From Balneolales bacterium (lineage in GTDB: Bacteria > Bacteroidota > Rhodothermia > Balneolales > Natronogracilivirgulaceae), in contig SLKA01000020.1 of assembly GCA_007134845.1 (NCBI GenBank), positions 1 through 64,000 on the forward strand: a stretch of DNA of 64,000 nt, in the 5' to 3' direction. The position numbers and the translations under genes were made by a program. How positions within the stretch are numbered: the stretch's first letter is position 1; each line of letters starts with the position of its first letter. The notes beneath the pieces were generated by a model. It ran no database searches. It saw only the letters and a list, made by a program, of their open reading frames with translations, and was not told the DNA's origin. Shown in pieces: positions 37,432-45,753 of the stretch.

Positions 37432-38913
37432 ATGGCTTCAAAAAACCGACTGGACAAAATTGTCTCACTATCCAAAGCACGCGGCTTCATTTTTCAATCA
37501 TCTGAAATTTACGGCGGACTCAGTGCCGTATACGATTACGGTCCGCTTGGTGTGGAACTCAAGCGCAAGTTGAACCATGCCTGGTGGTCATCTATGACCC
37601 AGAAGCATGAGAACATCGTAGGGCTGGATGCGGCGATTCTGATGCACCCCAAAGTCTGGAAAGCGAGCGGACACGTTGACAGTTTCAGTGATCCGATGAT
37701 TGATGACAAGCAGTCTAAAATGCGCTATCGTGCCGATCTGCTTATCGAGGAACATATCGAGAAACTGCGCCAGAACGGAGATGAGGAGAATGCCGCCAGA
37801 ATTCAGAACCTGCTCGATACCTCCGGTACGCGCAAATCGGTAAATGAGGATCTGTACAATATCATCATGGAAGAGCAGATCAAGAGTCCCGATTCCGGCG
37901 CCTTCGACTGGACCGAAGTCCGGCAGTTCAATCTGATGTTCAAGACGCAATTTGGGGCAACCGCTTCCGGTGAGGAATCGGAGGTGTACATCCGTCCCGA
38001 GACGGCTCAGGGCATTTTTGTCAATTTTATTAACGCGCTGAATACCACCCGGCAGCAGGTTCCGTTCGGCATCGCACAAATCGGCAAGGCGTTCCGAAAC
38101 GAGGTGGTGGCGCGTCAGTTTGTATTTCGCATGCGAGAGTTTGAGCAGATGGAGATGCAATATTTTGTGAAGCCCGGCACCGACTCCGAAGAGTACCAGC
38201 GCTGGAAACAGGAGCGGTTGAACTGGCACAAGAGCATCGGTATCCGTCCGTCCAAACTCCGGTTCCATGACCATCCTGAAGACAAGCTCGCCCATTACGC
38301 CAAAGAGGCCGTGGATGTGCAGTATGAGTTCCCGATAGGCTGGCAGGAAGTGGAGGGCATTCACAACCGAACCGATTTCGACCTCGGGGCGCATCAGAAA
38401 TTTTCCGGAAAAAAGATGGAATATTTCGATCCGCGCAGCCAGGAGCGCTACATACCCTATGTCGTTGAGACGTCGGTCGGACTCGATCGCACCCTGTTGA
38501 TGGTGCTGTGCGACGCATACCGCGAGGAGCAGGTGCCCGGCGACAAGGAGGGCTCGGTTGAAACGCGTACCGTGCTCAAGATGCACCCGAGGCTTGCGCC
38601 GGTTACGGCTGGAATCTTCCCGCTCATCAAAAAGCCGGAGCTTCAGGAAGTGGCCCGAAAGATACTGGAAGATCTGTCCGAGGACTACAAGGTGCAGTAT
38701 GATGAGAAAGGTTCGATCGGCAAAAGGTACCGCCGCCTGGATGAGGCCGGCACGCCGTTCTGTATAACCGTCGATTTTGACGGACTTGAAGACCATACGG
38801 TTACCATACGCGACCGTGATTCCATGAAGCAGGAACGTATTGGCTTCGATAAAGTTGGAGAAGTGATTCGCAGTCGGTTGAAGAACTGGAGTCCTGAAGA
38901 ACTGGAGTCCTGA
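37432..38913 (+). CDS. glyS: Glycyl-tRNA synthetase (homodimeric class II)
   Basis: Charges tRNA-Gly. The 493-residue single-chain alpha2 type, not the alpha2-beta2 enzyme. Landmarks: GLSAVYDYGPLGVELK, YIRPETAQGIFVNF, motif 2 FRNEVVARQFVFRMREFEQMEMQ (residues ~222-244, in parts), GIHNRTDFDLGAHQK, motif 3 GLDRTLLMVLCDAY and an anticodon-binding domain. The last 11 residues (KNWSPEELES) and the stop codon lie in a 16-bp tandem repeat: the first copy is read as KNWSP, the second, one frame over, as EELES-stop. The native end was probably near RLKNW. Confidence 0.97.
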   Translation: MASKNRLDKIVSLSKARGFIFQSSEIYGGLSAVYDYGPLGVELKRKLNHAWWSSMTQKHENIVGLDAAILMHPKVWKASGHVDSFSDPMIDDKQSKMRYRADLLIEEHIEKLRQNGDEENAARIQNLLDTSGTRKSVNEDLYNIIMEEQIKSPDSGAFDWTEVRQFNLMFKTQFGATASGEESEVYIRPETAQGIFVNFINALNTTRQQVPFGIAQIGKAFRNEVVARQFVFRMREFEQMEMQYFVKPGTDSEEYQRWKQERLNWHKSIGIRPSKLRFHDHPEDKLAHYAKEAVDVQYEFPIGWQEVEGIHNRTDFDLGAHQKFSGKKMEYFDPRSQERYIPYVVETSVGLDRTLLMVLCDAYREEQVPGDKEGSVETRTVLKMHPRLAPVTAGIFPLIKKPELQEVARKILEDLSEDYKVQYDEKGSIGKRYRRLDEAGTPFCITVDFDGLEDHTVTIRDRDSMKQERIGFDKVGEVIRSRLKNWSPEELES

Positions 38914-38985
38914 AGAACCAGAGTCTGGAGAACCGGAGTCTGGAGTCCTGGACTCCGGGAGTCCTGATGAGTTGGAGCCCTGATG
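38881..38985. repeat. 16-bp tandem array across the glyS stop codon
   Basis: Two identical 16-mers (AAGAACTGGAGTCCTG at 38881 and 38897) are followed by AAGAACCAGAGTCTGG and further degenerate GGAGTC-bearing units to about 38985. The first two copies are inside glyS. The rest of the gap to the FKBP gene (to 39215) holds a long inverted repeat but no gene. Confidence 0.85.
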
Positions 38986-39136
38986 ACACGGAACCCGGCA
39001 GCTGATGCCGGTGTTAAAGTGATGAAGCAGGGCCACTCAGCACCGGGTCTTCTGACGTACTACCTGACCTCATGAAGTGCAGAAATATCCCTGTCGCCTC
39101 CTGCAGGCATGCGTTCTTATTTTGAATCGAAAAAAA

Positions 39137-39189
39137 TAACGTTCGCATATAATATCCCCAGCCTGTATCAGTTAATGAGGCGAACGTTA
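39137..39189. promoter_or_regulatory. Inverted repeat flanking a TATAAT element before the FKBP gene
   Basis: Perfect 10-bp arms TAACGTTCGC (39137-39146) and GCGAACGTTA (39180-39189), 33 bp apart. The spacer holds CATATAATATCC, a possible -10 box. Could be two regulator half-sites around a promoter or a 5' UTR hairpin, ending 26 bp before the TTG start. Confidence 0.4.
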
Positions 39190-39215
39190 AATACGAATCC
39201 AAAAGCATAAATACA

Positions 39216-39647
39216 TTGGCTACTATAAAACAAGGCGACACCGTAAAAGTACACTACACAGGAACCATAGCAGACGGAACGGTTTTTGATACGTCTAAAG
39301 AACGCGAACCGCTTGAATTCACCATTGGTGAGGGCAAGCTGATTCCGGGCTTTGAAAAAGCGGTGGTCGGCATGGATGTCGGCGACTCCAGCAAGGTTAC
39401 CATCCCGTCTGATGAGGCTTACGGCGAAAAGCGCGAGGATATGGTTATTGATGTCGAGCGCAACCAGATTCCGCCGGACATCAAACCGGAAGTTGGACAG
39501 CAGCTCCAGATTCAGCAAAAAGACGGCGGTGCAATACCGGTCGTCATCACGGATGTAACAGAGCAGGCCGTTCAGCTGGATGCCAATCATCCCCTTGCCG
39601 GACAAGACCTTACATTTGAAATTGAAGTGGTGGATGTAGTTAAGTAA
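39216..39647 (+). CDS. FKBP-type peptidyl-prolyl isomerase, SlyD-like
   Basis: 143 residues: the split FKBP domain VKVHYTGTIADGTVFDTS and PLEFTIGEGKLIPGFEKAVVGM, then an IF (insert-in-flap) domain IPSDEAYGEKREDMVIDVERNQIP (in parts) and closing NHPLAGQDLTFEIEVVDV, the SlyD signature. The His/Cys-rich metal tail of E. coli SlyD is missing, so it is a cytosolic chaperone-isomerase without nickel storage. The start must be TTG 39216: no in-frame ATG or GTG occurs upstream before a stop-free stretch lacking initiators. Confidence 0.93.
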   Translation: MATIKQGDTVKVHYTGTIADGTVFDTSKEREPLEFTIGEGKLIPGFEKAVVGMDVGDSSKVTIPSDEAYGEKREDMVIDVERNQIPPDIKPEVGQQLQIQQKDGGAIPVVITDVTEQAVQLDANHPLAGQDLTFEIEVVDVVK

Positions 39648-39736
39648 GTAACCGCAATCACTTTATTTGATTCCGGGATGAGTGATCAGAAGAGTGATCA
39701 TCCACGAGTGTGTATACAGGCGGGGTTGCAGCAAGA

Positions 39737-39766
39737 GTACGTGTTCCGACTGTACGTGTTCAGACT
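39737..39766. repeat. 15-bp x2 tandem array between FKBP and LLM genes
   Basis: GTACGTGTTCCGACT and GTACGTGTTCAGACT are adjacent (one mismatch), ending 6 bp from the LLM stop codon. Nearby (about 39,678-39,702) is a second pair, GAGTGATCAGAA and GAGTGATCATCC, on the FKBP side. Both fill a 125-bp convergent gap. Confidence 0.75.
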
Positions 39767-39772
39767 GTCGGA

Positions 39773-40807
39773 TTATGACGTGACTGTGATCTCTTTGCGT
39801 ATCGCAGGTGCTACTTCGTTGCCGAACAGCTCTATTGATCGCAGTACCTTTTTGTGCGGAATACTTCCCACCGTCATCTGCAGGAGAAATCGCTGATGAC
39901 CGAAAATCTCATGTTGGTACAGTATTTTGTCGATCACTTCCTGCGGACTTCCGACCAGGTTGGCACCGTACCTCGTGCAGGATGCATCAAACTGATCACG
40001 TGACATTGGGGACCAGCCCCGTTCCCGGCCAATACGGTCCATGGTGTCCTTGAACGCCGGAAATGCGTCGTCCCTGGCCTGATGCGAGTCATCAGCGATA
40101 AAACCGTGTGAATTTATGCTGATTGCCGGAACTTCATGTCCTGCATTTTGTGCAGCCTCGCGATGAAGTTGCGCAAAACCGGCAAATTGCGCTGGTTGTC
40201 CTCCGATAATCGCGATGGCCATCGGGAGCCCAAGCGCACCGGTCCGTACTGCTGACTGCGGCGTCCCGCCCACGGCCACCCAGATCGGAAGCTGCTCTTG
40301 AACAGGCCGCGGATATACCCCGCGATTATCGATGGATGGCCGGTGCCTGCCCGACCAGGTAATGCGTTCAGATTCCCTGAGCTGGATTAGCAACTCCAGT
40401 TTTTCAGCGAAAATTTCGTCATAATCCTGCAGTTCATATCCAAAAAGCGGAAACGATTCGATGAACGATCCCCGTCCGGCCATAATCTCGGCGCGTCCGC
40501 CGGAAAGCAGATCGAGTGTGGCAAACTGCTGAAACACACGAACCGGATCATCTGAGCCGAGTACAGTCACCGCACTGCTGAGACGGATATTTTTGGTCCG
40601 CTCCGCCGCCGCCGCAAGAATTACAGGCGGTGCAGACGAAACATACTCCTGCCGATGATGTTCCCCAATGGCGAACACATCCAGTCCGGCCTGATCAGCC
40701 AGTTCGGCCTCCTCCATCAGGTTTCGCATCCGTTGCTGCGGAGTGAGTGTTTTCCCGCTACCCTCCAGCGGTGTATTTTCGACAAAGGTGTAAATTCCAA
40801 GTTCCAT
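39773..40807 (-). CDS. LLM-class flavin-dependent oxidoreductase
   Basis: Luciferase-like monooxygenase fold of 344 aa: [37 protein letters not shown] (in parts), [44 protein letters not shown]. The GEHH and GRGS motifs match the Atu2307/SP_0267-type group. It presumably uses FMN with an unknown substrate. Single gene on the minus strand, convergent with the FKBP gene and divergent from the DUF2459 gene. Confidence 0.9.
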   Translation of the reverse strand: MELGIYTFVENTPLEGSGKTLTPQQRMRNLMEEAELADQAGLDVFAIGEHHRQEYVSSAPPVILAAAAERTKNIRLSSAVTVLGSDDPVRVFQQFATLDLLSGGRAEIMAGRGSFIESFPLFGYELQDYDEIFAEKLELLIQLRESERITWSGRHRPSIDNRGVYPRPVQEQLPIWVAVGGTPQSAVRTGALGLPMAIAIIGGQPAQFAGFAQLHREAAQNAGHEVPAISINSHGFIADDSHQARDDAFPAFKDTMDRIGRERGWSPMSRDQFDASCTRYGANLVGSPQEVIDKILYQHEIFGHQRFLLQMTVGSIPHKKVLRSIELFGNEVAPAIRKEITVTS

Positions 40808-40913
40808 AGTTATCTATGATTTGATTTTCGAACGGGCAACTGTTCCATAGGGCAGTTGTTTCGAAGTTTGTTATTTTGAGTGTAAAACATCAGACATTGA
40901 AATTTCATTGCAC

Positions 40914-41585
40914 ATGGTGACGTTTTTCTCCGATACGCCAATCAACCGGTTTGTGGGTATTGCTGTTGCCGCCGTCCTGGCGGGCTGCCTGGGTCCGGTT
41001 GCTGAACTGTATCCCGAAGATGTTGATGAGCGTCCGGTTTCGGTATATGTTGTTCATGTGGGATGGCATGCGGGTCTGGTTGTGGAAACCGAACATCTGA
41101 GTGATGCCTTTCCCGAACATGAACATATGCCTGATGCGGAATTTCTGAAGATCGGCTGGGGAGACGACAAATATTATCCCGACCCTGATCCGCCGTTCTG
41201 GGTACTGCTCAGGGCGATTTTCTGGCCCAGCCGAAGTGTGCTTCATGTGGTGGGCATGGATGTACCGGTTGCCGATTATTTTCCCGGCGCAAACGTCGTT
41301 ACGCTGCATGTTTCCGGGGAAGGAATGGATGAACTGACGGATTTTGTAGCACACTATTTCCGCCGGGATGATGATGGAAAGCCTATCTACCATACCTACG
41401 GACGCTATGGCAACAGTGCCTTTTTCAAAGCCCGGGGACGATACTATATTCCCAAGACATCCAACGTCTGGACAGCTCGGGCGCTACGATCGGCCGGCGT
41501 GCCGGTTACACCCGTATATGCCGTGACCGCCGGCAATGTGATGCGGCAGGCCGGGAGAGCCGCAGACAAAGACCTGACTGAATAA
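40914..41585 (+). CDS. DUF2459 (TIGR02117-like) lipoprotein
   Basis: Lipobox AVLAGC (Cys near 25) from ATG 40914; a TTG six bases upstream is in frame. The family pattern VYVVHVGWHAGLVVE, FLKIGWGDDKYY and LHVVGMD is clear, with HTYGRYGNSAFFKA in the second half. DUF2459 proteins are thought to be NlpC-like papain-fold proteins at the outer membrane; the His of GWHAG would be active-site-like, but this is not shown. 223 aa. Its stop abuts the first operator of the export operon. Confidence 0.85.
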   Translation: MVTFFSDTPINRFVGIAVAAVLAGCLGPVAELYPEDVDERPVSVYVVHVGWHAGLVVETEHLSDAFPEHEHMPDAEFLKIGWGDDKYYPDPDPPFWVLLRAIFWPSRSVLHVVGMDVPVADYFPGANVVTLHVSGEGMDELTDFVAHYFRRDDDGKPIYHTYGRYGNSAFFKARGRYYIPKTSNVWTARALRSAGVPVTPVYAVTAGNVMRQAGRAADKDLTE

Positions 41586-41586
41586 T

Positions 41587-41602
41587 TTAACCATATGGTT
41601 AA
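41587..41602. promoter_or_regulatory. TetR operator, upstream copy
   Basis: TTAACCATATGGTTAA, core of a perfect 22-bp palindrome (41584-41605). It matches the downstream dyad at 11 of 16 positions, giving a shared pattern TTRACYATWTRGTYAA. It overlaps the stop of the DUF2459 gene, so it could also act as a weak hairpin. Confidence 0.6.
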
Positions 41603-41609
41603 ATTTCTC

Positions 41610-41640
41610 TTGACTTGCTCCTGTCTGGATCGTACATTTG
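41610..41640 (+). promoter_or_regulatory. Promoter of the TetR/efflux operon
   Basis: TTG at 41610-41612 and TACATTTG at 41633-41640 are 20 bp apart, matching the Bacteroidota -33/-7 layout (TTTG, N19-21, TAnnTTTG). It also reads as TTGACT-17-TACATT in sigma-70 terms. It lies between two matching dyads. Confidence 0.6.
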
Positions 41641-41642
41641 AT

Positions 41643-41658
41643 TTGACTATTTAGTCAA
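41643..41658. promoter_or_regulatory. TetR operator, downstream copy
   Basis: TTGACTATTTAGTCAA (18-bp dyad with one more base pair each side) starts 2 bp past the -7 box, so a bound repressor would cover the transcription start. Its centre is 56 bp from that of the upstream dyad. It ends 25 bp before the TetR start codon. Confidence 0.65.
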
Positions 41659-41683
41659 ACCAAAAAATCAAACGAAGTGCAGG

Positions 41684-42391
41684 ATGACAAAACAGGATGT
41701 ACAGACGGATCAGATCATACTGGAAGCAGCCCGCAAGGTGTTCCAGCGCTCGGGATTTGGCGGTGCACGAATGCAGGAAATCGCAGACGAAGCCGGGATC
41801 AACAAAGCCTCACTGCACTATTACTACCGCAGCAAGAATAAACTGTTTCAAACCGTGTTCCGGGAGGATATACAACTGTTTCTGGTTCCACTTGTCGGAA
41901 TTCTCAGGGATCCGTCACTCTCCCTGGAAGTTCGCATACGGACGTTTGTAGGTTCATACATCAAAACGCTCACGGAGAATCCCGGTCTGCCGCTGTTTAT
42001 CATGCAGGAGCTGTCCAGCAATCCCGGCCGTCTGATTTCACTGCTGGAGCAGAATGTGCCGGGGATCGGGGACAGGTATGATGAGGCATCGGCTGAAAGG
42101 CCGGATGGTGAACACGGTGTGAGGGAGACAATGTTTCTTGGCGTGTTTATCCGGCAGATCCGGCACGGAATGGAAAGCGGGGAATTGAATAAGGTCGATC
42201 CCGAGCAATACATCCTAAGCATGATCAGCATGTGCGTCTTCCCGTTCGTTGGGCGGCCCATGATACGTCTGTTGCTGGGCAAGGACGAACAAGAGTACAG
42301 GGATTTCCTGATGGACAGGGAATCGGAGATCATTGAATACCTTTTACGCGTACTTTTTAAGGATTATGGGTCGCGGCATGCCGTCTCGTAA
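41684..42391 (+). CDS. TetR-family regulator of the efflux operon
   Basis: 235 aa with an N-terminal helix-turn-helix: ILEAARKVFQRSGFGGARM, then QEIADEAGINKASLHYYYRSKNKLF (residues ~12-50, in parts). The C-terminal ligand-binding domain is helical and typical of the CecR/YbiH-like group that sits by HlyD-ABC exporters. As first gene of the operon, preceded by two matching dyads, it most likely represses itself and the pump until a ligand binds. Confidence 0.92.
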   Translation: MTKQDVQTDQIILEAARKVFQRSGFGGARMQEIADEAGINKASLHYYYRSKNKLFQTVFREDIQLFLVPLVGILRDPSLSLEVRIRTFVGSYIKTLTENPGLPLFIMQELSSNPGRLISLLEQNVPGIGDRYDEASAERPDGEHGVRETMFLGVFIRQIRHGMESGELNKVDPEQYILSMISMCVFPFVGRPMIRLLLGKDEQEYRDFLMDRESEIIEYLLRVLFKDYGSRHAVS

Positions 42392-42436
42392 TGCAAGGAT
42401 GCCGCAGATCCATTCAGCCTGTTAGATAACGAAAAA

Positions 42437-43792
42437 ATGAGAAACTACCTGTTATTACTGGCGCTGATTATTCCGGCAGCGGGAATGGGTTTCCCTCCCG
42501 GTTCCGGGCAGGGTGCATTGTCGGTTCCTGGGCAGAATGCGTCTGTAACCGATACATTGCGCCTCGATATGGCGTATTCGTTGGTCAGGGAGCGTTTTCC
42601 CCTGTCGGATCAGGCGGACATGCAGCGGGAAATCCGTGATCTGCGGATAAAAAACGTGAATGCCGGTCGTCTGCCGGGCATTACGCTCTCAGGCATGGCA
42701 CAGTACCAGTCGGATGTTACAGAAATTGACATCCAGCTGCCTGCTTCCACTAATGGATTTGACATGCCGTCGCAGCCGCACGATCGCTACCAGATCGCAC
42801 TGGATTTGGAACAGAGGCTTTATGATGGCGGCCGCACCCGTGCCCGCCGTGATCTTGAAAACAGCCGGTCCGATGTCGCACTCAATCAGATCAGGGTGGA
42901 TCAGCACAGTTTAAAGGAGCGTGTCAATGATGCGTGGTTTGCCATTCTTGCCCTCAGGTCGCAACGAGCGGCGCTTGAGATCACTGACAAGGATTTGGAG
43001 CAGCGTTTGCGGGAGATTCGTTCGCAGGTGGAACATGGAGCGGCGCCGTCAACAGCCGCGGATATCATTCAGGCTGAGCAGCTTCGCATCAAGCAACAGA
43101 TACGCTCACTAACGGCGCGTGAACGGGCTGCGGTAACGGTTTTATCGGAGCTGCTGGATACTGAACTGTCTGCAGACATTGTCTTGCAGATGCCGGAAGT
43201 GCCCGGGCAGCTGATGAATGAGCAGCTCGAAAAGCTCGAAAAACCCGACTTCCGGCAGCGACCCGAAATGGCGTTTTTTGATGCACAACGCTCGGAGCTG
43301 ACAGTGCAGGAGGCTGTGGCAGCCGCCTCATATCGGCCGCGTGTCACTGCATTTGGTCAGGCGGCTTATGGCAGGCCCGGACTCAACATGTTCGAGGACA
43401 GCTTTCAGCCCTGGTACATCATCGGAGTCCGTGCAAGCTGGTCACTCTGGAACTGGAGAACGGAAGACCGGGAGCGTGAGATCATTCATATCCGAATGCG
43501 GCTCGTCGACAATCAGCAGGAAATCTTCAACCGGAACATGCGCATGGCGGTGCAAGCTGACATTGAACACATTGCCGGGCTCCGCGAGACGATCCGGACA
43601 GATCAAGAGATTATCGCGCTGCATGAAAACATCGTAAGTGATGCGGCAAGCCGGTTGAAAAATGGAGTCATTACGGCGGCAGAATACATAGCCGAGCTCA
43701 ATAAACGACAGAGGGCTGTCATCAACCGGGATTTGCATCAGATTGAGCTCGCCCGGGCGTGGATAAATTACCAAACAACAACAGGCCAATAA
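42437..43792 (+). CDS. TolC-family outer-membrane efflux protein
   Basis: A signal peptide (to about residue 24) is followed by two long coiled-coil repeats of the TolC type (RLPGITLSGMAQYQSDV; YQIALDLEQRLYDGGRTRARRDLENSRSDV, in parts; SYRPRVTAFGQAAYGRPG; ASWSLWNWRTEDRERE). 451 aa. It would form the channel for the HlyD-ABC proteins encoded directly downstream; the HlyD gene starts 4 bp past its stop. Confidence 0.92.
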   Translation: MRNYLLLLALIIPAAGMGFPPGSGQGALSVPGQNASVTDTLRLDMAYSLVRERFPLSDQADMQREIRDLRIKNVNAGRLPGITLSGMAQYQSDVTEIDIQLPASTNGFDMPSQPHDRYQIALDLEQRLYDGGRTRARRDLENSRSDVALNQIRVDQHSLKERVNDAWFAILALRSQRAALEITDKDLEQRLREIRSQVEHGAAPSTAADIIQAEQLRIKQQIRSLTARERAAVTVLSELLDTELSADIVLQMPEVPGQLMNEQLEKLEKPDFRQRPEMAFFDAQRSELTVQEAVAAASYRPRVTAFGQAAYGRPGLNMFEDSFQPWYIIGVRASWSLWNWRTEDREREIIHIRMRLVDNQQEIFNRNMRMAVQADIEHIAGLRETIRTDQEIIALHENIVSDAASRLKNGVITAAEYIAELNKRQRAVINRDLHQIELARAWINYQTTTGQ

Positions 43793-43796
43793 AATC

Positions 43797-44675
43797 ATGC
43801 CAAAAGCAAACAGTATCATCATCATTTCCATCATACTGGCCGGTTGCGGCACCGGCACCGACGCTCCCGACGCCTGGGGTGCGTTCGAAGCCACTGAAGT
43901 GATGGTCTCAGCAGAAACAGGCGGAAGGCTGATCGCATTCAATGTCAGCGAGGGAGTGCAAGTGAAGAGCGATTTTGTGGCGGGATGGGTGGACACGCTC
44001 CCATTGAACCTGCAGATGCGGCAGCTGGAATCACAAAAAGCAGCGATACTCTCGCGTCTGCAGAATGCAGAAGCACAGTCAGAAATTTATCGTGAGCAAA
44101 AAGCGGTGGCCGGGGTGGAGCTGGAGCGAACCATGCGGATGTTTGATGACGGGGCGGCCACGCAGCGCCAGCTTGATGACACGGAAGGAAGAATCCGGGT
44201 GCTCCGACGGCAGATTGATGCTTCGGAGGCACAGAAAAACAGCATACGGAGTGAAGCCCGTGTAATCGATGCACAGATGGATGAACTTCGTGATCGAGTT
44301 GACCGCTCTGCCATACGCAGTCCTATAACCGGAACAGTTCTGGCAAAATATGCCGAACCGGGGGAAATGGCATCACCCGGAATGCCGTTATTTAAGCTGG
44401 CCAATCTTGATACCATGTATCTGCGGGCATATATCAGCGGATCACAGCTGGCTGAGGCACGACTGGGTCAGTCTGCAACCGTCATGTTTGACGGGCCGGA
44501 TGGTGCCATCAACCAAATGGAAGGAAAGATTTCGTGGATTGCATCCCGGGGTGAGTTTACCCCGCGCACCATCCAGACCCGCGAGGAGCGCGTGAATACC
44601 GTTTATGCGATAAAAGTGCGGGTTCACAATGACGGACAGCTGAAGATCGGCATGCCTGGTGAGGTTCGTTTTTAA
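43797..44675 (+). CDS. HlyD-type adaptor lipoprotein of ABC exporter (YbhG-like)
   Basis: Lipobox IILAGC (Cys at ~17). FEATEVMVSAETGGRLIAFNVSEGVQV is the first lipoyl half (residues ~30-56, in parts), a helical hairpin covers ~75-165, and IRSPITGTVLAKYAEPGEMASPG is the second lipoyl half. 292 aa, short for an adaptor and like YbhG. It bridges the ABC permeases with the TolC protein. An 85-bp gap separates it from the first ATPase gene. Confidence 0.9.
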   Translation: MPKANSIIIISIILAGCGTGTDAPDAWGAFEATEVMVSAETGGRLIAFNVSEGVQVKSDFVAGWVDTLPLNLQMRQLESQKAAILSRLQNAEAQSEIYREQKAVAGVELERTMRMFDDGAATQRQLDDTEGRIRVLRRQIDASEAQKNSIRSEARVIDAQMDELRDRVDRSAIRSPITGTVLAKYAEPGEMASPGMPLFKLANLDTMYLRAYISGSQLAEARLGQSATVMFDGPDGAINQMEGKISWIASRGEFTPRTIQTREERVNTVYAIKVRVHNDGQLKIGMPGEVRF

Positions 44676-44760
44676 GAGCAAATGACCGGAAACCGGCACG
44701 TTCAGATCCGGATTATCGCACAGAATGAGAACCCATTGAACAGCGAATATAAAGAACATC

Positions 44761-45753
44761 ATGTCAGTCACCGTCAAAAACATTGTAAAAAACCATGGCG
44801 ATATCCGGGCGCTCAGGGGCATCACATTTGAGGTCACGGAAGGCGAACTGTTTGGTTTGATCGGTCCGGACGGTGCCGGAAAAACAACCCTGTTCCACAT
44901 TCTGACAACCCTTCTGCTGCCGGATGAAGGCGATGCGCATGTGCTCGGGATCGACGTGATTGCAGGCTTCCGTAACCTTCGCAGACGTATCGGTTACATG
45001 CCGGGGCGGTTTTCATTGTACCCGGATCTTTCGGTCGAAGAGAACCTTTCCTTTTTCGCCACCATTTTCAATACCACCGTGGAGGAGAACTACCATCTGA
45101 TCCAAGATATCTATCACCAGATTGAGCCGTTCAGAAAACGGCGTGCCGGGGATCTGAGCGGAGGGATGAAACAGAAACTGGCGCTCAGCTGCGCGCTCAT
45201 CCATAAGCCGGATATCCTCTTCCTCGATGAACCCACCACCGGTGTCGATGCGGTATCGCGCCGGGAATTCTGGGACATGCTTGGCCGGCTGCGTGTCTCC
45301 GGGCTGACCATACTGGTATCAACGCCCTATATGGATGAGGCTTCCCGATGTGATAGAGTGGCGCTTATGGACCGCGGAGAAATTCTCAGTGTAAACACAC
45401 CGGCCGGTATTTCCCGTGAATTCGGGCGCCCGCTTTATTCGGTCACTTCCGGCCGCAGGTATGAGCTGCTCAAGGCACTCCGTGCCTGTACGCATGCACA
45501 TTCCGTCTTTACTTTTGGTGACGAGGTTCATTATACGGACCTGCGCGAAGATTTCAGACCCGAGATGCTGGAGTCATATCTGCAGCAGCTGGGTTTTGAT
45601 GATGTCCGGATCGAACAGATTACCCCCGGTGTGGAGGATACGTTGATCTCGCTTATGTCAACGCAGGATACCAGAGACCCGATCGGCGATGACAATCACG
45701 GCCACAAAGAAGGCACTAACGACGGATACAATCCGGCAATAAAAGATTCATGA
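44761..45753 (+). CDS. ABC exporter ATPase 1 (YbhF N-half-like)
   Basis: Walker A GPDGAGKTT at 35-43, signature LSGGMKQKLALS, Walker B ILFLDEPTTGVD. The H-loop reads LVSTPYMDEA, where the usual histidine (THYMDEA) is replaced, so this half is probably a degenerate catalytic site in one composite pocket. 330 aa. In E. coli YbhF both halves are fused; here they are split into two genes. Overlaps the next gene by 4 bases. Confidence 0.93.
   Translation: MSVTVKNIVKNHGDIRALRGITFEVTEGELFGLIGPDGAGKTTLFHILTTLLLPDEGDAHVLGIDVIAGFRNLRRRIGYMPGRFSLYPDLSVEENLSFFATIFNTTVEENYHLIQDIYHQIEPFRKRRAGDLSGGMKQKLALSCALIHKPDILFLDEPTTGVDAVSRREFWDMLGRLRVSGLTILVSTPYMDEASRCDRVALMDRGEILSVNTPAGISREFGRPLYSVTSGRRYELLKALRACTHAHSVFTFGDEVHYTDLREDFRPEMLESYLQQLGFDDVRIEQITPGVEDTLISLMSTQDTRDPIGDDNHGHKEGTNDGYNPAIKDS

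Noticed and set aside
37588-39036. A 482-codon open frame on the minus strand across glyS
   Set aside because: It is antisense to a clearly conserved glycyl-tRNA synthetase, has no recognisable domain and reads as a codon-bias shadow.
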